From assembly GCA_015680685.1 (NCBI GenBank), contig MNCI01029584.1, positions 187,004-230,208 of the forward strand: DNA of 43,205 bases, in the 5' to 3' direction. The notes beneath the pieces were generated by a model, which saw only the letters and a list, made by a program, of their open reading frames with translations, was not told the origin of the DNA and searched no databases. Origin of the DNA: Gnetum montanum (lineage: Eukaryota > Streptophyta > Gnetopsida > Gnetales > Gnetaceae). The translations under genes were made by a program, and so were the position numbers. Each line of letters begins with the position of its first letter. Position 1 is the stretch's first letter. Of this stretch, positions 19,131 through 31,775 are shown in pieces.

Positions 19131-19399
19131 ACCTTTGGTTTACGATGAAGAATTTTTCAAAAATTTCTCTAACTCCACAAGGTTTAACTATTAAAATAAC
19201 ATTAAAACTCCAATCTACACCCAGTTAAAACTTATAAACAAACTCTAGTAGCTATGAATAAAATAATAATTAAAAAATGAACATACCATGATCACAAATG
19301 ACCCTAAGTCTAACTTAATCAAATGACAAAGGTATCAAAAAGAAACTAAAGGTTACACATTAATTGATAATCCTTAGTTCCATTTATGATCAGAAATGG

Positions 19400-22200
19400 C
19401 ACTAAAGAGGGAAGTATTAGAAAGCAAAACTTTTCAATCAAGGAAGAAGTAGCCATGAGGAGGAAGGAGCCAACAATAGCGATAGTAGCCCTGAGAACAA
19501 AAGTTGAAGCAACTCATGCAATGGGACCTCTTTGGGAGAGTCCCAAAGTGGAATCTATTTAATCAATTTCCACTACTAAAATCAATTAGTTAAGGCAAGT
19601 TGAGATGTTAAGGCCAAGACCTAATTTGGAGGTCATGTTAACATAGGCCTTCCTTGAAAAGGTTTGAACCAAGGAGGTCCAAGATCTTAACTTTGAATCC
19701 TTCTTGGAATTGGTACCTGAGGAAGTCCACACGTAACTATAGGGGTTTTTCATGTGGCCCATTCTCTCCTTGAGTAGGCAATGCTACATTAAGAAGACTT
19801 ACTTTTTCTAGAATAATCGACAATGAGATGCATCAGTTAAAATCAAAGATATCACTGTCTCGTACTTAGTAGAGGCTATCATAGAGGTCTTCTATATACT
19901 TGACACTGGGGTAATTTTGGTGGAGATATCCATCTAGGTAGATCCTAAAGCCAAGAAAGAGTGGATCCAGCATTGCTATTGGATGGATTGTAAAGAGTAC
20001 AATGCACTTACCAAGGTAGGGTGTCCATATTTCAAGATAGTAACCTATCACCTGAATCTCATGGTGAGGCTTAACAAGATCACAGCCTTCTCCACCTATG
20101 CATGCACTTCTATAAGAAAAAAATTCCCTATCGACCTTCCTCAACTCATCTATATTAAAATAGAGAAGCAATTCAAAGAAAATGAGCAACGAAGGAAGAA
20201 ACTCTCATTTCCATGCCTAATCCAAAAACTCTGCAAGAGGGGAGGCATATTACGTTATGAAAATGATACACTCTACCATGCTCCTACCAAATCTTAGCAA
20301 TAGATGATGAAGATAAAGTAGATGCAAAGCTATAAGAAGAGGATTAGCCATCACCACCACCTGCTAGGGAGACCATACTAGAAGCACATGTAGCTATAGA
20401 AAGGATTAGGAAACTCCATGACTAGCTATTACAACAATAATAATATGGTTTAGCAAGTTGTAGGAATTCAGTGGTTTACCACCCAACATTAAGCCATCTC
20501 AAAAAGATGATTAGGATCATCAGCTGGCTAGTGGAAACTACCTTGCTATTCTTAACAGAATGAACACAGGCATTTGCAAGAATGAATTCTAGCCTTGGGA
20601 AGTTACAGTATCCATCATTGGATAAGAGTTTTCTAAAATCATTTGGAATATTGTAACTTTCTTGGTGCACATAGAGAAAGGTGAGGGGGCAACTATCTTG
20701 GTGATGTAGCACCATCGACAAGAGATAATGGTAGAAGTGGTGGTTGATAGGGTGGCTAAGGTCATAAATGCTCCTACAATATAAGTACTAGGAATTACTA
20801 CCATGGTAGATGTTAAAGCATCCACAAGAATGGGAAGTGGTCAACTAACTACATCCCAATAAGAGGAATTGTTGGAAAGACTAGCAAAAACTAGGCAACC
20901 ACTTCTAAAGATCTTTGATTTCTTAGATGAAATTAAAACAACCCAATTCAAGCTGCTAAAGACTAAGGGTAAACTAATCATTGCCAATGCCTAGTTGTAG
21001 GCAACCACCATTGAAAATCAATGATTGTTTGTTCAAGTTATGAAGTTGCAGGCCCATCTCTTGGACCTTACCATTCTCAACCTAAACCTTAATTGAGATG
21101 AAGATTTCTAGAAATTTCAACAAAGAATCAAAGATATTGATAATGCAAAGGAGACCATGATAGTTGATGCCTCCTTATTAGAAGCCTTGGCATTCCACAC
21201 CAATGAGGACATAGCTCAAGTCCATAAAGAAAACTTGGTTCTCACCAAGGACATTCATCACCTGCATAATGTTGAGCAACAAAAGGACTAGATTGTTAAA
21301 TTTATCCAACAATAATAGAAGCAGCTAGCTAAGGTGAACCTTGACATGAGAAGGTTGGTAGTAGAAAAATGAAATCTCTTGATGGAGGATGTTTAAGTGC
21401 TTTACTAGAAAAAAACCATTGAGATAGACACCTAGAAGAATAAGGCCTTAAAATATGAATAGGTAAAAACAATTATAGAGCTAGATTGGGCTCCTCAAGA
21501 AGGTGAATAAGAGGGAGATAAAAGAGGCACTCAAAAAAATCTAGCAAAGGGGTGATATGTGGTAGCCAATATTTGATGGATTAAATACATACAATAAGGC
21601 TAAAATCCACCTAAAGGAGTTGCATATCAAAGAGATGACTAAATATATGGAGTTTTCCAAGGTTTGATGCACAAACTTGACTATGCTAACTACAAGGAGG
21701 ATAAAAATAGAACTAGAAAAACATGTGGAAAGTTCTTACCTCTTGTATGAGGTAGAATTAAAGTACCATAAAGAAATAAAACACTAGTTAAATATAGCCA
21801 ATGCAGAGCTTGAAGTTCTCAAAAGTTGATTCATTGATAAGTGATCAATTGTTGAAAACTTGGCTAGGAGAATGAATGACTACCATGAGCTACATAACCT
21901 TGTAAAGACATTTGACATCAAATGAAAATAATTTGCAACATGATTCATCAACACTAAGGCACTATTTCCAATAATGTCATGCCTATGGGATAACCCCACA
22001 CTAGCCCACATTGATGAAGCTATGTGGACTATGTATGACTCATGGAGCAAGGAAGAGAAGATGAAAGCATTATTAGATGCTTTCAAACTTCTACCAAAAA
22101 TAGTAGTAGCAACAGGACAACCTCAACCACTTTCATCTCTATGAGCACCAGAGCTTAGTGATGGACTTTTAGTGTCCCAAGAGCCTCCACCTCCTAGAAA
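19400..22200 (+). pseudogene. Plant transposon-protein-like ORF with coiled-coil tail, sense strand
   Basis: The frame is broken by many stops. An uninterrupted run at 19983-20297 holds the core: YFKIVTYHLNLMVRLNKITA, then KKLSFPCLIQKLCKRGGI, the order seen in the 'putative plant transposon protein' family and in the minus-strand ORF at 34345-36210. Upstream, VKIKDITVSYLVEAIIEVFY near 19835-19895 matches the first part of that domain. About 20880-21930 is coiled coil with many Lys/Glu. The last part (about 21935-22200) reads ALFPIMSCLWDNPTLAH, then a Pro-rich end. It lies between two family B LTR-like sequences and has no pol. Its role in the element is unknown; a gag-like or accessory protein is possible. 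Confidence 0.55.
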
Positions 22201-22387
22201 TATTTGAATTTCATCTTTTCTTCAAAAATCTAAGGAAACCTACCACAATTTTTGTAAGGATGTCCAATTTTATCATCATGGACACTAATTTTGTAATTCC
22301 ATACAATTTGACACTTAGTTAGTTAGCCAATTAATTAGTTAATAAATTTCATAATTTCCCAATTTCTTAAGAATCTTGATCATACAT

Positions 22388-22428
22388 TTTTTTGCTCAAG
22401 GATGAGTTGTCACTCAATCGTGGATGTA
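22388..22428 (+). other. Decayed element 3' end and polypurine tract
   Basis: TTTTTGCTCAAGGATGAGTT followed by GTGGATGTA lies directly before the LTR start. It resembles the TTGCTCAAGGACGAGCAA ... GTGGGGGTA end common in plant Ty3 elements. Recognition is from memory. Confidence 0.5.
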
Positions 22429-22900
22429 TGATGAAGCATATTTGACTAGTTGCATCAACAAGCATGTGTTAATGTATCCCTATTAATGTATGATTAGAGG
22501 CATCGATGGATATGCGTTGACATAAATGTAAGTCAGGCCTATATAAATGTGTGTACCCACTACATTTATGAAACATTAAGTAGCAAAGCTTTTATATTTT
22601 TTTTTTTTAAAGTTAGAATATTTTGCATCTGAGTGCCCATAGTATGAATTAAGAGATTGTATAGATATTTAATCAAGCATCATGTATCAGAACACTTTGA
22701 TATGAATGGTAATAAAAATAATATTTTTGATATTCATTGCAACACCTAGATTATATTAATCTTACTTCATTATCATTTCAATTTACATGCATTTTACATT
22801 CCATGTTATAATAATTAAAGTAATTAATATATTCAATAATGAACACATAAGTATGCCACTTCGAGCATAGCATATAATGTTTAATAATCCCAGTAGTGGC
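22429..22900 (+). mobile_element. LTR (family B), right border uncertain
   Basis: It starts TGATGAAGCATATTTGACTA. TATATAAAT is at about 22540. The block from AGAATATTTTGCATCTGAGT (about 22615) to about 22690 closely matches 42628-42690. The plus orientation matches the ORF on its left, so it reads as the 3' LTR of that element. The right end is not defined. Confidence 0.6.
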
Positions 22901-23119
22901 CATTTGGTACATCTAGTAATTGCCACTTGATAACCTAGCAATGTTTCTACAAGTTTAGGATGTGTACGAAAAGTGGGTATAAATAATCATGTTAGNGTAT
23001 GGTTGGAGGTACGGGCTACTTGTTTCTCATTAGAGTAGTACTCACATATATGAATGATTAGAATTGCTCATATTATATCTATCGTGCTAGTAAGAGTAGG
23101 TGCACAACTCAAATACACC
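22901..23119. other. Noncoding spacer
   Basis: No gene is seen. There is a single ambiguous base at 22996 and a TATA-like GGTATAAATAA near 22977. Confidence 0.35.
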
Positions 23120-24500
23120 GAAATAATAAAAGGAATTAATGGTGGTATCATATGGTCTTAAAAAATTTAGACACTATATGCTTAGATATCCTATTTTTGT
23201 ACAAACTAATCATAATGTCATCTACTTCCTTATGAACAAACTAGTAGTGAGTCCTCATAACATATGATGGATGATGATTTGTAGGAATTTTTTCTAATAA
23301 TGGTGGATGGAAAGAAAACTGAGAACACTATTGTTGATCATTTACCTTAGTTAAGATGGAATAACAAGGCTAATGAATAGCCTTTATATGATTAATTTCT
23401 CGATGAGTTGTTTTTTCCCAAGGTTGCTAAGATAATAACACATAGAACTATAAACTGGTATGATCAACTTGTCTCTTATCTATTCACCGAAAAGACTTCT
23501 AATGAATGGTATCATAAGAAGAAATAATAGTTCCTTCACAAGGTCAAGCATTACATAGAGATAGAGGGTAACCTCTATAAAATTTGCGTAGGTACCCTAG
23601 TACAATGGTATGTACTAGATAAATGTTAACTCTAAGTTCTCTAGTATGCTCATGAAGGTCCTTCTAGAGGCCATTATGCTACAATGAGAATAGCCATTAA
23701 AATCCTAATGGTAAGATATTTTTGACCTATAATCTTTAGGGATGCTCGTAATTTTATCCATTCTTATGAATGATGTCAATGCAATGCAGGAATAATAACT
23801 AGAATGAAAGGGTCCCAATAGTGAATTTAGTTATTGGAGCCTTTTGATCTAACAAGGATCATGTTATACCAAATGAAACAAAGATGTAGTCATCACTAAT
23901 TGTACTCCTTACACTGTATCTTGATTGTTTCAATAACAAGTGGCAAATACGTTTACTATACTTGGGTTAACAATTTATATAATGAAATTCATTTTACAAG
24001 TGCTATCTTTAGAACATTAATCTAATGCTTAGGAGTAGAACATATCATCCCCAAGACAACAGTTAAGCTAAAGTCACTGATAAGGAGATTACTAGAATTC
24101 AAATATGAACCATTAGTAGATATAGGAAAAATTAGTGTACCAAACTCATCGATGCCCTATAGGATTATCACTCAATGTGAAAACTTCCTATAGACTACTC
24201 TTTCTATGAGTTAGCATATGGAAATTTAAACCAAACCTCATACACTTACAATTAAAGGGCAACCCTCATGATGAGTGAAGTACATAAGACATATAATGAA
24301 AAAGAACATGACGCTTGAATATGAAGAGTTGAATTTCAACCAAGAGATAAGGTTCTTTATTGAAATCTCATACATGTGCCTTAACAAACTAAGTTCCAAA
24401 CATTGCAGGAAGGATCATACATTGTACATTCAACTTTTTCTTCTAAGTCCATGACAATTTACCATCCAACAAGCCTCCAAAATCATATGTTGATCAACAT
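23120..24500 (+). pseudogene. Truncated RNase H-integrase fragment, Athila-like
   Basis: It begins abruptly with KELMVVSYGLKKFRHYML, the end of RNase H, and matches 15895 onward in the other copy. The HHCC remnant (about 23740-23815: ARNFIHSYE, CQCNAGIITRMKGSQ) and integrase C-terminal pieces to about 24480 follow. The core is badly eroded; no intact DDE can be traced. gag, protease and RT are absent, so it is 5' truncated. It is more decayed than 15650-17440. Confidence 0.65.
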
Positions 24501-25160
24501 CCAACAAGTAAAACTCTTCAAAGACTTCCAAGTAACTAGAGCCAACCACAACACCCTAACACATGGATAAGCAAACTCTATTTCCATGATCATCTCCTCT
24601 CAACTTAGTCATAGGGGATATAACCATCTAATTTAACATATTTAAGGGGATAAAATTTTACTTTTTTTATTTTACACCATCATTAATTATTCTCAAATAT
24701 TCTTATTTTTTCTCATTTTCTTGAAACTTCTAATTTTATTTTATATTTTATTTATTTTTATTTTCTTTTATTTTTCTTTATCTTTAAATATTATATGTAT
24801 TCTTGTTACAATTTTTGAAGTTTTTAAGTTCTTACTTATTGTTGCAATCATTATCAAATACAATACATTAGGATTATCATTTCTATGATTGGATCAACTT
24901 TGTTTATGGGACCATGTTCTATACTAGTAAATTATCAATTACACAATAGTATAAGGCAGTGAGTCTACGACATCCATCGAGCCATTTTTACCAGTCTAAA
25001 ATCCACATCATGGTAATACTATGATTCTTTTATATCAAAAATTAAAATAAATCATGAACGTATGTTTCAATGAAAGAGGAAAAACCAAGTGAAAATGGAC
25101 AAGGGTATGGCCTTAATGAGATTTGTGAGGCTTCTTCTTAAATTATTCCATGAGTCTTAT
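24501..25160. other. AT-rich noncoding stretch
   Basis: T-rich low-complexity sequence covers about 24660-24790. No ORF or domain is recognised. Confidence 0.45.
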
Positions 25161-26520
25161 TGTTGTACCCACTTTTTTATGGTTCACTTTGAATCAAAAT
25201 TAAGTGTGGCTTCATCACAAGACATGTTTTAAAGTTTTCTAAGTATTGGAGTTGGTACGTGTCAAACGTTTTCTAAGTATTAGAGTTGGCATGTGTTAAA
25301 AGTTTTCAAAGTGTTGGAGCTAGTACAAGACCACAATTTTTCCAAGTGTTATTAATGTTAATGTTTCATTAGCATTGGCATCAATGTCACCTTGATGGAT
25401 TGCTACATTTGCTGAGAACAAAGACATGATTTGCTAGTTTTGAATTTGCTGAGAAGTTACACTTGACTATGAGTTTAATTTAGAAATTCTAAGTTAAATT
25501 TGGCAACTTTTAGCTTATAAATACATGTTCAAAATATAATTTTTAGGCCAAATATTTTGATATTTAAGAATACTAGTCAAATTTTAAGAGGTCAAAATCA
25601 TGATTGCCTACCACCACTACAACACATGCATACTCCTTGACCACCTTCAACACCATTCGCACTTTCAGCATCACTTCTAGAGATAGAATTTTTAGGCTTC
25701 CATTTCACTTTCTAGAGTTGGAATCTTTTTAGCTACTATGTCAATAATGGGAATCTTAGTTGACATAGCCTTGTTTAGACTCAGAATTGACTCCAAATTG
25801 CACCTATAGCTTCTCCATCTATCACCAAACTCTCTAGAGATTCAATTCCATCCTATAAATCTATAAGTTTTCTTCAAATTTGAGCTTATTTAATCAATTC
25901 TATCACATTTACGTTTTTTCTCTCCCATGATTTGTAATTTACCCCTCCATAGAAGGCGAATACTTTGTAACTCATCAAGAAAGCATTGTATTATTTGGGA
26001 AAGGACTCAAGACCTTTCCTCCATTTGAAGGATCTCACTTTCATTAATTTATACTTATTTACTCACATTCTATACTTAGATTTTTTTTCTTTTTTATCTC
26101 TTCCATTGCATTATATACATAGTCAAAATTTTTTGCATTTTACACTTAGCCATTTTTCCACATAAAAATTCTACTTTTTAAAGAGGGATCTGACATCCTT
26201 CTCTCTACATAATAATNTATTCTACACTTAGTTTGTTTTGTAGTAATGCATAGTTATTTTTCCAATGATTTTACACTTAGTCATTTTAACATTAAAAACT
26301 TTACTTTTTTTATCATTTCCTATCATTCTTAGTCCATGTACAATAGGCTAAATTTATATTTGATTAGAGGATTCATATACCTTAGTTTCATAATTGTTGA
26401 TTTATCTAGGGCTACATTGATCCAAAAATCATTTCAACTACATACTAAGTACCACAACACTTAGTCTATGGAGGTGTCCTTGTAGAGATTTAAAGAACAT
26501 CTTTGAAGGAACATTTTTGG
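25161..26520 (+). mobile_element. LTR-like sequence upstream of the gag-protease at 26800
   Basis: It begins TGTTGTACCCAC and has a 3 x 34-bp array (25234-25335) and a TATA box (CTTATAAATACATG at about 25514). It leads into ATTTTTGGTGCTAGAAG near 26512, which could be the LTR end plus a decayed primer site. No second copy is in the window to confirm the borders. One ambiguous base is at 26217. Confidence 0.45.
25234..25335. repeat. Tandem array, 3 x 34 bp
   Basis: Units start at 25234, 25268 and 25302. The core is GTTTTCTAAGTATTGGAGTT followed by GGTACGTGTCAAAC. The third is most diverged. Confidence 0.88.
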
Positions 26521-26799
26521 TGCTAGAAGAAAAGCCAATAGGATATTTAGTATCTTGAACTTAATCACCTAACATCTTATAGGTTCTTTCTAGCACTTAT
26601 TTCTCTTTGCACTTATTTTTTAGTATCTAGAAGAAGAGCCAATAGTATTTTTACTAATTTAAATTTTCTATTTCTATTTTCACTTAATTATTATTTCTTT
26701 TTCTATGTTTGCATAGGAGACTCTCTTTGATACCATGACAAGCCAAGGATTTGACTCCTCCTAGTGATCTCAAGTCTATAAGTTGATGAAAATGTAGAA

Positions 26800-29700
26800 A
26801 GCTTAGGTACTTACAACATTCATGCCTCAGCATAACTACAAAGTCACATGCACAAAAAAGGAACTAAGCATTGTGATGTCTGAGAAAACGCTAAGGATGA
26901 TGGTTAAATATCAAGTAGTTAATGGTTTGGAATCTTTCCTACCCAACCCAAACCAAACCATTAAGCTCACCCAGTTAGAGAGAGCCACACTCACTAAATA
27001 TTTACTCACTTGGAACAAAATATAGGTTATGGTATGTGGTATTCAGGAACATATCATTGGAAACCCCAACATCAGCATTAGTAGCAAGAATTTCTAATTT
27101 CATTATGAACAAAGAAAGAAAAGTGGAGATATCAATTTTCATAATAGTGTAAGGAAGAGCCTTCTCATGTTACTATTCCTATAGATTCTTTTTATTTAAC
27201 AAACAGCCCCCTCACATAGCACATGAATCTCATCAAATCCTCAAATCATTTTTCAACTATTAAACTACAAAACATTTCTATCTCACTACCAACTTTAATT
27301 AATCCTACTATCATAATTCAACCAACAACTAGTATGCCATCCATATATAGGCTATTTCTAAATATTAGTGTCATCAATCCATCATTCAATCTTTCAAATT
27401 CTAATTCAATGTTAAACCCTTTTCAACTAATATCACATATGTCACAAACTTAATTAGTGTAAGTGTCACTATCATTTATTCCTATTGTGCAACATGGGTC
27501 CTAACATAGCACATTTCAAATTCCTATGCTAACCATTATACCTTCACAACCATTTTTACCCTCTTACAACCTCATTTTGGGTAATCCTACAATTTTGTTA
27601 ATTCCTAGTATTTTACCTAACTTAATGCTTCTACTACAAAACCTCACATCTAAGCTCCAAGTAAATGAATTCTAAAGACAAAAATCCATAACAATGCATA
27701 GGAGTAATCCCATAGTCTCTATCACACATCTTCCTTTTAATCTCATTAATCCTTTGATTCCCCCTACTCAAGTTTCCAAAGGCATTTCAATTAAATTTTA
27801 CTAAATGCAATGGAGAATCTGATCCTACAAACCATGTCATTACATTTTGCAATGAATCTATGTTATTAGCTAGTTACCCTTATATCATATTACATAGTTT
27901 TTCTAACTCCTTAATGGCACAGACATTGGAATGATATTAGGCCTTGCCTCATGGGTCCATTACCTCTTTAAAGCAACTCTTCATGACCTTTGTACAGAGA
28001 TTCAAGTACAACATTAACAAAGAAAAAATTATATAAAAGTTATGGCCATTAAACAAGCTCTTAATGAATCTATCTCTAAGTTCATCTCATAATGGACCTT
28101 CACCATAATAGAGCTCACTCACACATTATCTGATGATCAAATTAGACATTTTTAATGGGACCAAGAATGACTACATTAGTGGAAAGTTGGTCTACCCCAT
28201 GCCGGTCAGCCTCCATGATGCATTAATCATTTCCAAACATATTAAGAAGGTGCTCATTCAATACAATTATCTAGAGTGGGTAAAATTTAGAAATAAAGCA
28301 AATAAAGTAGTAAGTAAGAATAAGCCCACCCAAAATGCTAGTTAGATGATAGATTTAGTAAATCAAACTATGACAAGTTCATCATCAATAGGTAGAAGCA
28401 AGAACATAAGCCTTAATTTGAAGCCAAATAGTGATAGGAAAAACATGTTCAATAATTCTAGGTGATCAAGAAGGTCACAAAAGACCAGTCCAAGTACCAT
28501 AAATTTCTAATAATGTACATGCAACTATTTAACATTCTATTGCAGGATGGACACATAACACCTAAGAAAGTTTCAAAGAAAATAAGGATATGATTCAAAA
28601 GGATTTAAATCTTGGTTATTGATCCTTCCTAACATATGTAAGGAGAGAAACCTATTCCTAAGTAATATAATTCCAACACGTTTTATTACTATCATGAGGT
28701 ACTAGGTCATGATACTAATCATTACAACACTCTCAAGAATAATGTGTACGAATTGATAGAAAAAGCAGCAATTATGTTCAATATTCCCACCCAACCTAGT
28801 AGCCAAAACATGTATATTTATCCAGATCTTTTGAATTTCCATTTAAGAAGAATTTGAACCTTCCACCTAGAATCCAGAAAAAATCACCCATAAGCTTCCT
28901 TTGTTATCCACATGAATTCCTCTTATTACTAGTCTCCCTCATCATATTATTTTATTTCGTCAATGTCTAAAAATTAATTTTTAATTAATCTTCCTTCGAA
29001 TGATGCCAATTTCTCTCCTTCCCAGAATATATGAAGGGCTTCATTCATCATTGACATGGCTCCTCACTATGATGAAGCTTCTATGCCATCTTAGCATATT
29101 TTCTATTACTTCCTTTTTTCCAAGGAATAGAATTCCCACACCTACTCATCCTATTCATTATCCTCTTACCTTATCCTATACTATGCATTTGCATATCATC
29201 CATTCTCTTCATACAAATCACACAAGCCTTCCTTGCTTCCTACTCCTACCTTTCCTGTTAGAATCCTCACAAAGGTTTAAAATAAGGTAGTGACCATTGA
29301 CAAGAAAAAAGATAATAAATTGGCTAAAAAGCCAAACAGAAAGAAAGTTTCATTCAAAGACATATCAAATGGATATTCCCTTACTTACATTGTCATCTTA
29401 ACTTCATCAACCACATCTAATGTTATTTCATCTCCACTAGCTTTTAAAAACACAACTTCTAGAAATAAGCTTGTGTCATAGTTATCACTATCATGAAGTA
29501 AAAATGGACAAATATTTCCCTCTTTGATCTCATTTCCACTTTAAAGAAACATCATTTGGTGTTGGACATGTAGCTAAAGTCCATCATGATGCTTGTAGAT
29601 ATTCAACCCCATGTTCATGTGATCTTATCAATGCTCAATTTTTCATATTATAAGGCTGACTATTTGTGTTTAAGAGGGAGAACATCAAAAAAATCCTATA

Positions 29701-30040
29701 ATGGGTACTATGTGCTAGATTCTAATTTACATCATCATATGGATTGAAGATAACATGTCACTACCATTGGTGCATATGAATGATGGATTCAAAACCAATG
29801 TCATATGATGGATAGTTATTGAGCATCTTAGCCTTGAAAAATAGGTTACATTATCTAACTATAATTCTTCTTTAGTTTCATTTAGTGGTGCTAGACTAAA
29901 AATCCTAGGAGTAATAAAATTTTATTTTTCTATAGGAATTATGATCCCATCTAAGGTTGTATTTACTATCATTAGAGATAACAAATGCTATTTTAGGATT
30001 ATCTTGATTAGTATACCATTATGCTATTTCATCACCCTTG
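26800..30040 (+). pseudogene. Decayed gag and protease of a plus-strand Tat/Athila-like element
   Basis: The frame is broken many times. A gag capsid domain is at about 27790-28095: CNGESDPTNHVITFCNES, then ALPHGSITS and FVQRFKYNINKEK, the usual plant retrotransposon gag order. A zinc-knuckle remnant is near 28676-28760 (YYHEVLGHDTNHYNTLKNN), with both Cys now Tyr. A Pro/Ser/Leu linker follows (29000-29290). The protease runs from about 29755 (MNDGFKTNV, where intact copies have VDDG) through SLVSFSGARLKILGVIKF to 30040, where the minus-strand family A LTR interrupts it. The catalytic Asp (29779-29781) reads Asn. Sequence between 26520 and 26800 shows no domain. Confidence 0.75.
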
Positions 30041-31677
30041 TGTAGCAACTAAAAATGTTAGAGGCTAGAATGGTACACTGAGAGGTCCACAGTAATACAA
30101 CCTTGACCCCATGTCCATGTGAGGGCCTGTTAGAAACAAAGGCAGGGTGCTTAGAATGGTCTTGTCGATTGAACCAGGACTTACGAGGTGTTACAATGAT
30201 TGAATGTGAGGGCTTTGCATAGTGTTACAACATCCACGGTGTCTATGGGGATGAGTATAGTTAAGGTTTTTGATGAAAAATGAGGGTGAAAACATGAAAA
30301 TAAGTGTAAAAATGACAAAAAATGAAAGTACAATAAAATGCAAGAGAAAATACTAAAAATGTACAAGATGTGAGTGACGGAGAAAGTGACACCACCTCAA
30401 ATAGGGAGGAGCATAGTTAACTACAATGAGAAGGTAAGAAGGTATGTGGTGTATAAAAAAAATATAGAAAATAGCATATTCATAGTCGTAGGGTGTCTGG
30501 GCTACAAAAATTAATGTTTGCTGTGAAGTCTAGGTTTACCGAGTTGGCTGCCATGGTGTCCTATAAGATACGGTGGGTTGTGGTGCACAACAGTGTTATG
30601 GTGGTGTGCAATGGTGCTAAGTGATGTACCAAAGTTCACCAAAATTCCAAGTGCACTTGGCTGCCAAATGCCAAAATCCTAGTTGAATGTAAGAGTTACC
30701 AACTCCTAAAGCATGAAGCACTAGGGTATTTATAGGCCTAGAGTTAGCATGAACTGTAGATTGGCTACCATGTGGTAGAGGGGTAGTTGGGACTATGCTT
30801 CCACTGAAGCAAATGATGTTCTACTAGTGTGCTCCAATGGACCCTATGAAACTACTAGACTATGAATACAACACCAAGACTACATGTATGAGTGAAAAAT
30901 AGACCTCAATGTACTTGAAAACAATGCAAAACAATGTAGTTTTGGAGACTATGCTCTAGGACTACACTATCCACTCTCTTGAGTGGTGTTGAGGATAGGT
31001 ACAATTTGGGGGCAAATGGGGGATGCATAAGAAATGAAAATTGCAAATATTTCTTACCAAAGGAATGTTGGAGATGTTGACTGGTGTTGAGTTATGGAGG
31101 CTTTTAGAGGTAGTTCTACATGACTACACTAACTACAATCTAGAGCGTAGTCCCAAGAGTTAGATAAATTTTTCCAAAAGGTGAGGTCTAGTACAAACTA
31201 TGCTTTGGAGCTTAGTCTCAGCAAGAAAAGCATAGCCTTAACACTTATAAAAATCTAGCAAAAACTAATGTCTTTGTGCAGCCTCTGCTAACTATGATCT
31301 AGAGCATAGTAGGGAGCATAGCCTCAAAAGTTAGAAAATTTGTCAAACTATTACTTCCATCTCAAGCCAACTTGACAACATCTAGCATTACACTTAGGAA
31401 AATTTGCAAAATTGGCCATTTCTATGCTAACTACTCTCTAGAGCATAGTCCCAATGGGGAGAGCATAGTCAGGACACAGAAAATTTTGTAGCTGTTGTTG
31501 AGACTTAGAAAAATCTTTCAAATCTAGGCTATCTATGCCAACTACACTAACTACGCTTTGACACATAGTGGCAACAATGGATTGCATAGTCTCAATACCT
31601 AGAAAACATTTTCCAAGTTTTGATACTTGGACAATTTTACAGTTGAGATCTAGGAGCCCAAATTTGATGGTGTTTCA
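30041..31677 (-). mobile_element. Older family A LTR, minus strand, about 1637 bp
   Basis: On the minus strand it starts TGAAACACCATCAAATTTGG (31677) and ends near the block read on the plus strand as TGTAGCAACTAAAAATGTTAG (30041). The 30041-30200 part aligns with 42704-42860, including CCATGTGAGGGC and TCTTGTCGAT...ACTTACG. A TATA-like CCTATAAATACCC (minus) is at about 30735. U3 (about 30940-31620) has palindromic CTCTAGAGCATAG repeats. It is inserted into the plus-strand gag-protease to its left and is the 3' LTR of the integrase to its right. Confidence 0.72.
30940..31620. repeat. CTATGCTCTAGAGCATAG palindrome repeats in the older LTR U3
   Basis: Variants occur around 30946, 31131, 31203, 31290, 31430 and 31552, for example CTATGATCTAGAGCATAGTA. 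The consensus is a near-perfect 18-base palindrome, followed by CCCAA or CTCAA. They occupy the LTR region that in the younger copy holds GCGTATACGC. Confidence 0.7.
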
Positions 31678-31775
31678 TTGGTTCCTCTTTGTTGACATCT
31701 AGAGGAGTGTCCTGAGGGATGTCCACAAAGAATAAAATACACCATAGCAAGCCAAGCACCAAAATTTCCTGTCAG
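31671..31775. repeat. Inverted repeat at the polypurine tract/LTR junction of the older copy
   Basis: Arms ATGGTGTTTCATTGGTTCCT then CTTTGTTGACAT, and ATGTCCACAAAG then AAAATACACCAT, pair across a loop of about 25 bases. It is the decayed counterpart of 11953-12100. The minus-strand polypurine tract is at 31678-31694. Confidence 0.72.

Noticed and set aside
22577-22612. Poly-T run as a possible processed-gene tail
   Set aside because: It lies inside an LTR next to a TATA box and no gene adjoins it on the minus strand.
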